Part shown: positions 32,469-40,631 of the stretch, piece after piece
Layout of the letters: every line of letters begins with the position of its first letter
Position numbering within the stretch: position 1 is the first letter of the stretch
Origin: Litorihabitans aurantiacus
Lineage (GTDB): Bacteria; Actinomycetota; Actinomycetes; Actinomycetales; Beutenbergiaceae
Reading direction: 5' to 3'
NCBI RefSeq assembly: GCF_030161595.1
Contig: NZ_BSUM01000001.1
Location: forward strand, 620,001-684,000
DNA length: 64,000 nucleotides
Position numbers and translations under genes: made by a program
The notes under the pieces: model-generated
Told to the model about the DNA's origin: nothing
What the model saw: the letters and a program-made list of their open reading frames with translations, nothing else
Database searches by the model: none

Positions 32469-33103
32469 TCACCCCGCCAGCGCCACGACGCCGTCACCGG
32501 CCAGGGCCGCAGCCGTGCGCACGAGGCTCGCCGCGACCTCGCCCCCGGGTTCGCGGCCCCAGCGGCGAGCTGCGCGAACGTGACGCGGCTGCCGCCGACT
32601 TCGAGCGCCACCGCCCCCGCGTCGATACCGACCACGGGGCCGAGCGCGTCCGGCTGCACGGCGACGTCGCTCCCGCCGTCGAGTGCGCCGGCGGGTAGCT
32701 CGCCCGGCCAGCGCAGCGCGAAGGACGGGAGCGGGACGGCGACGACGACGTCGGCCCGGCTGGTCCAGGCCTCGGGGCGCGTGGTCGCGACGACGTCGAC
32801 CGGTCCGGCGACAGCGCCGCCGTCGCCCTCGTCCCCGCCGACGACGAGCACACCCGCCCCCGACACCCAGGCCCCCAGCGCCCACACGAGCGTCCGCCAG
32901 TGCACGGGCAGGTCGAGCGCCACACGCGTGCCCGGCCCCGCGTCGACCTCCTCCACCAGGAGGTTCGCGATCTTCGAGGTCCAGTTGCCGAGCACGCGGC
33001 CGGACAGCTCGAGCGCCTCGCCGTCGGCGGAGGTCCAGGACAGGCGGGGGAGCGGACCGTCGGCCAGGAGGCGGCGGTGGAGGTCGCGGGGATTGATGCT
33101 CAT
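32469..33103 (-). CDS. TIGR03089-family protein (AMP-ligase-like fragment), frame broken by a 1-nt loss
   Basis: Protein of about 211 aa of the actinobacterial TIGR03089 type, which looks like a truncated N-terminal portion of acyl-CoA synthetases. It contains PRLSWTSADGEALELSGRVL, NWTSKIANLLVEEVDAGPG and TRVALDLPVHWRTLVWALGA, without an adenylation active site. The frame changes at the five-C run 32542-32546; one more base gives GAANPGGEVAASLVRTAAAL and a stop at 32469. Function is unknown. In mycobacteria the counterpart lies near an LCP gene and whiB2, and whiB is divergent from it here as well. Confidence 0.8.
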
Positions 33104-33130
33104 ACGTCGAACCTACGGCGATCCCGCGGC

Positions 33131-33147
33131 GACACGCCGTGCGTGTC
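33131..33147. promoter_or_regulatory. Palindrome GACACGC-CGT-GCGTGTC upstream of whiB (possible operator)
   Basis: A perfect 7-bp inverted repeat with a 3-nt spacer in the divergent region between the TIGR03089 gene and whiB. The same half-site recurs as GACACGCGTGT at 33186-33196, immediately before and overlapping the -10 of the whiB promoter. Two related sites suggest regulator binding. The protein is not known. Confidence 0.4.
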
Positions 33148-33169
33148 GTGATGGATACCACCGACCGGC

Positions 33170-33199
33170 TTGACGGGGCGGGGATGACACGCGTGTAAT
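33170..33199 (+). promoter_or_regulatory. Sigma70-like promoter of whiB
   Basis: TTGACG at 33170-33175 and TGTAAT at 33194-33199 are separated by 18 bp, a good match to a housekeeping-type promoter. The predicted transcript would have a leader of roughly 45-50 nt before ATG 33254. The spacer contains the palindrome ACACGCGTGT, which overlaps the -10, a position suited to repression. Confidence 0.55.
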
Positions 33200-33253
33200 T
33201 CAACGGTGGGTGCGCAGGGGCCGCGCCACGAACTCAATCTTAAGGAGACGCGG

Positions 33254-33556
33254 ATGTGGAACATCCTGGGTGAGGGTCCGCTCTCCTCTCCGAACGCGTG
33301 GAACGCGATCAACTCGGAGCCCTACCAGGGCGAGGGCGCCCTCGAGTGGCAGGAGCGCGCCCTGTGCGCGCAGACCGACCCCGAGGCGTTCTTCCCCGAG
33401 AAGGGCGGCTCGACCCGCGAGGCCAAGAAGGTCTGCGTGTCGTGCGAGGTCCGCGGCGAGTGCCTCGAGTACGCCCTCGAGAACGACGAGCGGTTCGGCA
33501 TCTGGGGTGGCCTGTCCGAGCGCGAGCGACGCAAGCTCAAGCGTCGCGCCGTCTGA
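33254..33556 (+). CDS. whiB: WhiB-family transcriptional regulator (WhiB/WhiB2/WhmD type)
   Basis: Iron-sulphur regulator of 100 aa. The four cluster ligands are Cys38, Cys61, Cys64 and Cys70 (C-x22-C-x2-C-x5-C), followed by the turn RFGIWGGLSERERR and a basic tail KLKRRAV. ERALCAQTDPEAFFPEKGG is characteristic of the Streptomyces WhiB / mycobacterial WhiB2 (WhmD) group, which controls septation and cell division. ATG 33254 follows an AAGGAG site. A promoter and a palindromic site lie upstream. The position next to TIGR03089 and in the DUF3499 neighbourhood agrees with the mycobacterial whiB2 locus. Confidence 0.95.
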   Translation: MWNILGEGPLSSPNAWNAINSEPYQGEGALEWQERALCAQTDPEAFFPEKGGSTREAKKVCVSCEVRGECLEYALENDERFGIWGGLSERERRKLKRRAV

Positions 33557-33568
33557 CCCCGGGTAGTC

Positions 33569-36500
33569 GTGACCTCAGCCGCTGCGCTGCGTGAGCCCCG
33601 TGCGGTGCTCGCGGTCCTGGTGACCCGTGGGGTCACCGCCTGGCTCCCCACGACCCTGCGGGCGCTCGCCGCGCAGGAGGTCCCGCCCGGCCGCGTGCTC
33701 GTCGCGGTGTGGGACCCGACGGCGATCGCCGCCGTCCGCGAGGCGCTGCAGGACGCGGGTCTCACCCACGCCGACGTCGTCGCCGCCGCCGGTGCCGCGA
33801 CCTTCGGCGCCGCCGTCCGCACCGCCGTCCGCGACCACCCCCCGGTCACCGGGCAGTGGCTCTGGCTCCTGCACGACGACGGCGCCCCCGAGCCCGGCGC
33901 CCTCGCGGCCCAGCTGCGCGCCGTCGAGCAGGGGTCCTCGATCGTCGTCGCCGGCGCGAAGCAGGTCGAGTGGAACGCCCCCGACGAGCTGATCTCGGTC
34001 GGCGTCGGGCTCACGCGCTCCGGCCGCCGATTCACCGCGCTCGAGCAGGGCGAGATCGACCAGGGGCAGTACGACGACCGCCTCGACGTGCTCGCCGTCG
34101 GGACCGCCGGGATGCTCGTGCGCCGCGACCTCTGGGACGACCTGCGCGGACCCGACCCCGCCCTCGGTCCCTACGGCGACGGCGCCGACCTCGCCCGGCG
34201 CGCCCGGCTCGCCGGTCACCGAGCCGTCGTGGTGCCCGACGCCGTCGTGCGCCACGCGCGCGCGAGCTACGCCCACCTGCGCCACCGGGTCGACGACGCC
34301 GGTGGTGACCCCGCCGGGGACCGCCGCGCCCTCGTCCCCGAACCCGTGCGCACGTGGCCAGCGCGCCGCCGTGCGGTGCTCCACTCGCGCCTGGTCAACG
34401 CCTCGCCGCTCGGTCTCGTGCTGCTGTTCGTCGGCATGTTCGTGCTCGCCCCCGTGCGCGCCCTCGCGCGCGTCGCGACCAAGGAGTTCGCCCTCATCGG
34501 TGGCGAGCTGCGGGCACCGCTCGCGACGGCGGCGCACCTGCCCGCGATCCGGCGCGCGCGGGCGCAGGCACGTCGCACCGCCGTCGTGCCCCGACGCGTG
34601 CTCGCTCCGCTCCAGGTGGGCGTGGGCGCCCAGCTCGCGGCCTGGCGCGACACCCGGCTGCAGCGCGCCTCGCTGCGTCGCTCGCGCCGCGCGCGCAGCG
34701 AGCTCGAGAAGGCCGAGGTCGCCGCGCTGACCCGGCGCCGCCGGCTCGCGCTGCTCGGCCTGCTCGTCGTGACCGGGGGCGTCGCGGCCGCGACGGTGGG
34801 CGCGTGGGCGCCGGCCGGCGCGCTGCTGGGCGGATCGCTCGTCCCCACCGACGGCGGGGTGGCGGAGCTGTGGACGCGGGTGACGTCGCCCTGGCTCGCG
34901 GCAGGCGACGGTCACGCCGTCCCGCCCGCGCCGCTGCTCGCGGTCCTCGCCGCCCTCACGACGCTGCTCGGCGGCTGGTGGGGGACCCCCGTCTCGGCGA
35001 GCGTGACGGTCGTGATGGTCGGCGCGATCCCGTTCGCGGCGATCGGCGCCTGGTTCGCGGCCGGTGCCGCCACGCGCGGCCTCGCCGCGCGCAGCTGGGC
35101 CGCCGCCGTCTGGGCGTTCGCGCCGACGCTCCTGCTCTCGCTGGCCCAGGGCCGGCTCGGCGCCGTCGTGGCGCACCTCGCCCTGCCGTGGGTCGCGCTG
35201 GGCGTCGTCCGCGCGCTCGGGGTGCAGCGCCGCGACGTCGTGCTCGGCGGGATGGTCGGGGCGCGCCGCGTCCACGCGACCGATCCGAGCGAGGCCACCT
35301 CCGCCGGCGACGGCGTGACGTCCACCGCGCGCCCGACGGCGAGCGGTACGCGCTCCTCACGCGCCGGCGGGTCGATCGGGGCCGCCGCGGCCGCAGGGCT
35401 CGCCTTCGCCGTCGCGTGCGCCGGTGCCCCGCTGCTGCTGCCGGTGGGCGTGCTCGCCGTGCTCGTGCTCGTGCTGACGCTCCCGCGGGCCTCCCGCGGC
35501 GCCCAGGCCGGCCGCGGCCGGCTCGTGCTGGTCCTCCTGCCGGCGCTGGCCCTGCTCGGGCCGTGGCTGACGGCGCCGCTGCGCGCCGTCGGCGCCGACG
35601 CCCAGGACTCCTCGGTCGAGCAGATGCTCCGGCTGCTGCTGTCCGAGCCCGGTGCGACGCAGGGGGCCGGGGCCGTCGCCCCCTGGCAGCAGCTGCTGGG
35701 CTGGCCCGACACCCCCGACCTGCTCCCGCCCCAGCTCGACGTGCTCGGCGCCGTCGGCCCCTACCTGCTCACCGGGCCGGTCCTGGTCGGGGCCGCGCTC
35801 GCGCTCCTGCGCGGTGGCGGCCGCGCCCGCGCGATCCGCATCGCCTGGCTCCTGGTCGCGACCGGACTCGCCGCCGCCGTCGTGGTCGCGCTCGTCCCCG
35901 TGGGGATCGTGCTCGACCCGGCCACCGGCACCGAGACCGCCGTGACGGCGTGGTCCGGGCCCGCCGTGTCGGTCGTGCTGCTGGCGCTCCTGGCCGCCGC
36001 CGTCGTGGCCGCCGAGGGTCTGCAGGGGAGCCTGGGCGAGAACACCTTCGGATGGCGGCAGCCGCTCGTGGCGGTCCTCGCCGTCGTCGTCGCGGTCGCG
36101 CCGCTGCTGTCGGCCACCGTGTGGACGTGGACGGTCCGCCAGGACCCCGGCGTCCTCGCGGTCACCGGTCGCGGCGCCGACCCCGTCCCGGCGCTCGGTC
36201 GCCAGGTCCAGGCGTCGGCGGCGTCGGCCCGCGTGCTCTCGCTCGCCCCGACCACGACCGGGTACGACCTGCAGCTCTGGCGCGGCAACGGGCCCCAGCT
36301 GCTCGAGACGAGCATCTCCTCGCACGCGCTCACCGGATCGCTGCTGCGACCGGGCGTCACCGTGCCGGACGCCGCCGACGAGGCGCTCGCGGTCGCCGTC
36401 GCGCGCCTGTCGGTCGCGGCCGACGAGGCGGTGCCCGCGCTCGTGGAGCACGGTGTCGCCGTCGTCGTGGTCCCGCCGGAGGACGCCTCGTGGCGGGCCG

Positions 36501-37005
36501 GCGTCGACGCGACGGCGCGCGCGGCCCTCGTCTCGAGCCTCGACGGCACGGCCGGACTCGAGCGCGTGACCACGAACGCGTCCGGGACGATCTGGCGCGT
36601 GACGGCGGAGGCCGGCGTCTCCCGGGCGCGCGTGCTCGAGGCCGACGGCACGACACCGTCGGCGCAGGTCGCCGTCGCCGGGCGCGACCTGCCGGTGGGC
36701 GGACTGACGTCGGGCGTCCTGCGCGCCGGGGGCGAGGTCTCCGCGGCGGACGGCGATCGGCTCGTCGTGCTGGCCGAGCGCGCCCACCCGGGCTGGCGCG
36801 CCACGCTGGACGGGCGACGCCTCGAGACCGCCGAGCTCGACTGGCGCCAGGCGTTCACGCTGCCCGCCGGGAGCGAGGGCAGGATCGCGATCACGTACAC
36901 CGACCCGGTGCGAGGCATCTGGATCGTCGCGCAGGTGCTCGTGCTCGGCCTGGCCGGGCTGCTGGCCCTGCCGACCCGACGACGCAACCCGGGGAGGACG
37001 CATGA
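33569..37005 (+). CDS. Very large GT2 glycosyltransferase with polytopic membrane domain
   Basis: About 1145 aa, starting at GTG 33569, 12 bp after whiB. An N-terminal GT2-like domain (about 1-250: AVLAVLVTRGVTAWLPTTLR, WLWLLHDDGAPEPGAL, VLAVGTAGMLVRRDLWDDL) is followed by many membrane helices and then an extracytoplasmic domain whose end (LAERAHPGWRATLDGRRL, GRIAITYTDP) resembles that of the YfhO-like protein at 17888. A last helix closes it. As written the frame runs on to 37231 through Arg-rich shadow sequence. One more G in the run 36991-36994 would end the gene at TGA 37005 in an ATGA overlap with the next gene. Probably a wall-polymer glycosyltransferase; acceptor unknown. Confidence 0.82.
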
Positions 37006-37613
37006 GCCGCCACGACGACCGCACCGACGACCGGTACGACGGCGAACGGCGGGAGGATGCCGCGGTGGACGGCGACGGGCGGGAGGATGCCGCGGTGGAC
37101 GGCGACGGGCGCGAGCAGGTCACGCCGTCGGACGACGGTGGCGCACCGTCGCTCGCGTCGCCCTACCGGTTGACGGCGCCCGAGCCGGTGCCCGAGCCGG
37201 AGGTCTCGACGGCGACGCCGGAGCTGGATGATGGCGAGGCGCGCGGGTCGGAGGACGAGCTCGAGGGCGGGGCGTCCGACGGCGCAGGGTCGCCCGACGA
37301 GGCGGCCGATCGTGAGGCGGCGCAGGACGACGGCGTGCCAGCGGCCCCCGTGTCGCGGCGGGTTCCGAGGGCGTGGCGACCGACTCCGATCACGACGCCC
37401 CCGCGCCCGCCGCGCCCGCCGGAAAGCGCGACAAGGCCGAGAAGCGCGACAAGGCCGGGAAGCGCCAGAAGGACCGCGGGGCCGGGAGTCGCGGCAGCAC
37501 AGCCCGGGCCGGGACGGCCACGCCTGCTGGTGAGCGCGGGACGGCGGCCGGCCGCGGCCCGGAGAACCGGACGTCCGCGCCGTCGCGCGGCAGGACGACC
37601 TGGCGCCGGGTAG
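37002..37613 (+). CDS. Acidic low-complexity reading frame, possible N-terminus of the DUF5719 protein
   Basis: From ATG 37002, overlapping the glycosyltransferase end as ATGA, this frame encodes a strongly acidic stretch with two perfect copies of REDAAVDGDG, rich in Asp, Glu, Pro and Ala, that looks like real coding sequence until roughly 37370. After that it becomes Pro/Arg-rich shadow, while frame +2 (VATDSDHDAPAP) takes over. A single lost base near 37375 would fuse this segment to the DUF5719 gene as a long cytoplasmic N-terminus. It could instead be an independent small gene. Function unknown. Confidence 0.45.
   Translation: MSRHDDRTDDRYDGERREDAAVDGDGREDAAVDGDGREQVTPSDDGGAPSLASPYRLTAPEPVPEPEVSTATPELDDGEARGSEDELEGGASDGAGSPDEAADREAAQDDGVPAAPVSRRVPRAWRPTPITTPPRPPRPPESATRPRSATRPGSARRTAGPGVAAAQPGPGRPRLLVSAGRRPAAARRTGRPRRRAAGRPGAG
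37051..37110 (+). repeat. 30-bp perfect tandem duplication
   Basis: Positions 37051-37080 and 37081-37110 are identical 30-mers, encoding a ten-residue acidic unit twice without changing frame. A recent slippage or unequal exchange event inside a disordered coding region. Confidence 0.85.
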
Positions 37614-39109
37614 GGGCCACCCTGTCGGGCGCACTGGTGCTCGCGCTCGCGGGCGGCGTCGCCGTCGGCGGCGGGCTGCTGGAGCGGCCGCGGGCGGCGT
37701 CGTCGGACCCCCTCGTCGTCGCCGTCCCCCCGACGCAGGTGGCGCTCGCGTGCCCCGGGCCGGGCGAGGCGCCCGACGGCGGTGCCACCGACAGCGAGCT
37801 CGGCGGCGCGTCGGTCACGACCGCGGACGTCCGTGCCCTCGTGCTGCCGCGCGGTGACGAGGAGCCGCGGGCCGTCCTCGGACCCCTGGCCGAGGGCGGC
37901 GGCGAGACGCTGACCGGCACGGGCGACGCCGTCGTGGCGACTCTCGCGCAGCCCGAGGGCTCGAGCGTGCTGCGCGCGGAGCCGTCGGCGTCCGCAGCCG
38001 CCTTCGCGGCGGCCGCCGGCGCGTCCCGCGCGGACACCGGCGACCTCCGCGGACTCGCGGCCGCCTCGTGCCCGCCCGGTGCGACGTCGTCGTGGCTCGT
38101 CGGCGGAACCACCGAGCTCGGTGCCTCGGCCGTGCTGGCGCTGCGCAACGTCGGATCGACCCCCGCGACCGTGTCGCTGCGGGCCTGGGACGCGGTCGGC
38201 GAGGTCGCCGTCGGCGGGACGAGCATCCTCGTGCCGCCCGGTCAGGAGGTGCGTCAGGCGCTCGAGGCGAGCGTGCCCGACGCCGAACGCCTCGCCGTCC
38301 TCGTCACCGCGACCGGCGGACAGGTCAGCGCGACCGTGCAGACCTCGCAGCTGACGGGCCTGACGCCCGCCGGGACCGACGTCGTCGCACCGACCGCGAT
38401 GCCCGCGCTGGAGCAGCTCGTCCCCGGGGTCGTGCTGACCACCACGACCGTCGACGAGAGCGACCCCTCCCTCGTCCGGATCCTCAACCCGGGCGACGAG
38501 CCGACGACCGTCCGGCTCGAGCTGCTCGGTTCCGACGGCACGACCGCCCTGACGGACGACGCCGGCCTCGTGGTGGAGGCGGGTGCCGTCGCCGACGTGT
38601 CGCTCGCCGGCGCCCCCGCGGGCACCTTCACGGTCCGGGCGGTGGCCGACGACCCGGTCGTGGCCGCGGCGATGCTGGTGCGTCGTGGTGAGCCCGCACC
38701 CGAGGACCCCGACGTGCCGGTGATGGACCGCGCGTGGCTGCCGGCCCTGCCGCCCGTGACCTCGGCCGCCCTGGCGCTGCCGGGGGTGGGTTCGCTCGTG
38801 GACCGCGGCGTCCTGGTGATCGGCAACGGCGAGGCGGACACGGCCGAGGTGATGGTGACGGCGCTGAACGGTGGCGGCGAGGTCCTCGGGACGCAGGAGG
38901 TGACCGTGCCCGGCTCCGGGAGCGCGGCGCTCGAGGTCACGTCGCTCGGATCGGGGGTGTCCGGGGTGGTGCTGGAGTCGGACGTCCCGGTGAGCTCCGC
39001 CGCCGTCCTGACGTTCGCGGACGTCCTCGGCGAGCTGATCGCCGTCGTCGGTGCGCAGGCCGACCCGCAGGTCGAGCGCTCGGCCGCGGTGACGATCTCC
39101 GGGTCCTGA
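37373..39109 (+). CDS. DUF5719 family membrane-anchored protein
   Basis: Protein of 578 aa. A hydrophilic Lys/Arg-rich cytoplasmic N-terminus (about 1-80) leads to one membrane helix (VGATLSGALVLALAGGVAVG) and a long extracytoplasmic part with beta-rich repeats, such as ALRNVGSTPATVSLRAWD, RILNPGDEPTTVRLELLG and VLVIGNGEADTAEVMVTAL. This fits the actinobacterial DUF5719 family that sits next to the large glycosyltransferase and whiB. Function is unknown; an accessory to the glycosyltransferase is a fair guess. GTG 37373 lacks a strong ribosome site, so the true N-terminus may be at 37002 (see that entry). Confidence 0.75.
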   Translation: MATDSDHDAPAPAAPAGKRDKAEKRDKAGKRQKDRGAGSRGSTARAGTATPAGERGTAAGRGPENRTSAPSRGRTTWRRVGATLSGALVLALAGGVAVGGGLLERPRAASSDPLVVAVPPTQVALACPGPGEAPDGGATDSELGGASVTTADVRALVLPRGDEEPRAVLGPLAEGGGETLTGTGDAVVATLAQPEGSSVLRAEPSASAAAFAAAAGASRADTGDLRGLAAASCPPGATSSWLVGGTTELGASAVLALRNVGSTPATVSLRAWDAVGEVAVGGTSILVPPGQEVRQALEASVPDAERLAVLVTATGGQVSATVQTSQLTGLTPAGTDVVAPTAMPALEQLVPGVVLTTTTVDESDPSLVRILNPGDEPTTVRLELLGSDGTTALTDDAGLVVEAGAVADVSLAGAPAGTFTVRAVADDPVVAAAMLVRRGEPAPEDPDVPVMDRAWLPALPPVTSAALALPGVGSLVDRGVLVIGNGEADTAEVMVTALNGGGEVLGTQEVTVPGSGSAALEVTSLGSGVSGVVLESDVPVSSAAVLTFADVLGELIAVVGAQADPQVERSAAVTISGS

Positions 39110-39146
39110 GGCGCTCCGCCCCGGCGGGTCGGGCGGGTCCGGCGGG

Positions 39147-39641
39147 TCAGTCCGCCTGGTACCCGGGGTCGACCTCGTCCGGACGCTTGCCCAGCAGCCG
39201 CGCGACCTGCTCCACGAGGACCTCGCGCACGAGGTCGCGGAGCTGCTCGTCGTCCTCGGCCCGCTCCTCGAGCGCGCGGCGGTACAGGACGACGCGGTGC
39301 GCGAGCCCCGCGGCGGGGTCGGCCGCGAAGTAGCGTCCGAGGGGCACGCCCCGTTCCCAGGGCGAGGGGTCCGACGGCGGGACGTCCTCCACGGCGTACT
39401 CCACCCCGCGCAGCTCCCTCTGCCATCGCTTCTCCAGCGCCTCGACGAGGTCGAGCACGGCGTCGTCGAACTTCTCCGCGCGGCTGCGCGAGGCGGGCAT
39501 CCCGGGCGGCAGCAGCGGGCCGCGCAGGCCGCGACCGCGTCGGTCCCGACGGCGCGCACCACGCCGGGAGGGGATGCTCACCTGGTCCACACCGGTACCG
39601 GCACCGATCTCGTGCGGTCGGCGAGCGGCGGGGGAGGGCAT
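39147..39641 (-). CDS. Zincin-like metallopeptidase-family protein without HExxH
   Basis: Protein of 164 aa (ATG 39641; GTG 39581, VSIPSRRGAR, is an alternative). The C-terminal two thirds match the small metallopeptidase-like family next to whiB2 and DUF3499 in actinobacteria: FDDAVLDLVEALEKRWQREL, GRYFAADPAAGLAHRVVLYR and REVLVEQVARLLGKRPDEV. Where family members elsewhere carry the HExxH zinc motif, this protein has VEQVA, so peptidase activity is unlikely. The N-terminus is Arg-rich. It is divergent from the DUF3499 gene. Confidence 0.75.
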   Translation of the reverse strand: MPSPAARRPHEIGAGTGVDQVSIPSRRGARRRDRRGRGLRGPLLPPGMPASRSRAEKFDDAVLDLVEALEKRWQRELRGVEYAVEDVPPSDPSPWERGVPLGRYFAADPAAGLAHRVVLYRRALEERAEDDEQLRDLVREVLVEQVARLLGKRPDEVDPGYQAD

Positions 39642-39656
39642 GGCCCCACGGTAGTC

Positions 39657-39686
39657 GCGGGTGCGGGTGCGGGTGCGGGTGCGGGT
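39657..39686. repeat. (GCGGGT)5 hexanucleotide repeat
   Basis: Five perfect GCGGGT units in the 129-bp divergent gap between the zincin-like and DUF3499 genes, starting 16 bp upstream of the former. It could vary promoter spacing if unstable, but it may simply be slippage-prone high-GC sequence. Confidence 0.8.
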
Positions 39687-39770
39687 GCCGCTTCGCGGTG
39701 AGCGGGCCCGGGTCCGCGTGCGGGGCGCGTCGCGCGAGCGGGCGCGCGGTCAGAGGGTAGGTTGGCCCGT

Positions 39771-40166
39771 GTGAGTCCCGCCCGTCAGTGCACGCGAGCC
39801 ACGTGCGCGAAGCCCGCAGCCGCCACGCTGACCTACGTCTACGCCGACTCCACGGCGGTGCTCGGCCCGCTGGCCACGCACGCCGAACCGCACTCCTACG
39901 ACCTGTGCGGCTCCCACGCCGAGCGCCTCACGGTCCCGCGCGGCTGGGAGGTGGTCCGTCTCGACGTCGACCTCACCGCCGCCGCACCCACGACCGACGA
40001 CCTGGCCGCGCTGGCCGACGCCGTGCGCGAGGCCTCCCGCAGCGTGCCGCGCCGGGCGACGCCGCCGTCGCAGGGGCGCCACGCCGTCGCCGCCCCGCAG
40101 GAGCCGCCGCTGTCCGCCGGCGCCCGCCGCCGCGGCCACCTGCGCGTGCTGGACGGGGGCGAGTGA
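39771..40166 (+). CDS. DUF3499 family protein
   Basis: Actinobacterial protein of 131 aa of unknown function, homologous in type and position to Rv3258c. It has an N-terminal Cys pair (QCTRATCAKPAAATLTYVY) and a further Cys/His (YDLCGSHAERLTVPRGW), suggesting a small zinc-binding fold. The C-terminal part is less ordered. GTG 39771 (VSPARQCTRATC) is preferred over a TTG three codons upstream. It shares one base with the Trm112-like gene (TGATG). The pmm/manB gene that usually follows DUF3499 in relatives is absent here. Confidence 0.85.
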   Translation: MSPARQCTRATCAKPAAATLTYVYADSTAVLGPLATHAEPHSYDLCGSHAERLTVPRGWEVVRLDVDLTAAAPTTDDLAALADAVREASRSVPRRATPPSQGRHAVAAPQEPPLSAGARRRGHLRVLDGGE

Positions 40167-40348
40167 TGACGTCCCCGGAGTGGGTGCGCGACGCGCTGCG
40201 CTGCCCGGTCACGCGGACCGAGCTGGTCGACGGGACCGGCCCGGACGGCGCCCCCGAGCTGCACAACACCTCGTCCGAGCGACCCCTCGCGTACGCGGTG
40301 CGCGACGGCGTCCCGGTCCTGCTGCCCGACGAGGCCCGCCCGCGCTGA
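40166..40348 (+). CDS. Trm112-family small protein
   Basis: Protein of 60 aa matching the bacterial Trm112/YcaR family: WVRDALRCPVTRTELVDG near the N-terminus and LAYAVRDGVPVLLPDEARP at the end. Only one of the usual Cys residues remains, so zinc binding is doubtful, as in many bacterial members. ATG 40166 overlaps the DUF3499 stop as TGATG, so translation is coupled. The role in bacteria is uncertain; relatives are encoded beside mannose-metabolism genes. Confidence 0.85.
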   Translation: MTSPEWVRDALRCPVTRTELVDGTGPDGAPELHNTSSERPLAYAVRDGVPVLLPDEARPR

Positions 40349-40483
40349 CGCGCCGCCCACCCGCGTTGACGCACCCGCCCGCTGACGCGCCCGCCCGCGT
40401 TGACGCGCCGCCTTCCCGCGTCGAGGTGCCGTCCGCCGTCGCCCTCAGCTACGTCCTCGTTCTCGCGCTGGCCTCGCCACGGT

Positions 40484-40548
40484 GAGATGCGACTTCCGCG
40501 CCGAGATGCGTTGTGGAGGTGTGCATCTCGGCGATCGTGTCGCATCTC
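40484..40548. repeat. 65-nt nested palindromic element, copy A
   Basis: Outer arms GAGATGCGAC (40484-40493) and GTCGCATCTC (40539-40548), 5-nt internal loops on each side, inner arms CGCCGAGATGC (40499-40509) and GCATCTCGGCG (40523-40533), and a 13-nt apical loop. It lies 84 nt past the stop of the DUF559 gene. It aligns without gaps to a second 65-nt palindrome at 41728-41792 (37 of 65 identical) with compensatory changes in the stem, so the two are copies of one structured element. The rest of the 40349-40631 gap holds only the adjacent hexamer repeat and no gene. Confidence 0.8.
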
Positions 40549-40590
40549 GATGCCGATGCCGATGCCGATGCCGATGCCGATGCCGATGAC
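40549..40590. repeat. (GATGCC)6 hexanucleotide repeat
   Basis: Six perfect GATGCC units (40549-40584) followed by GATGAC, starting at the base after palindromic element A. The unit begins with the same GATGC core found in the element's arms, so it may have grown by slippage from the element's edge. Non-coding. Confidence 0.85.
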
Positions 40591-40631
40591 GACGCCGGAC
40601 AGCCGCGGTGTCGCACGAGCGCGGCGGGGTT

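Noticed and set aside
39657-40590. CRISPR-like repeats
   Set aside because: The repeats are contiguous 6-mers without spacers, and no cas genes are present.
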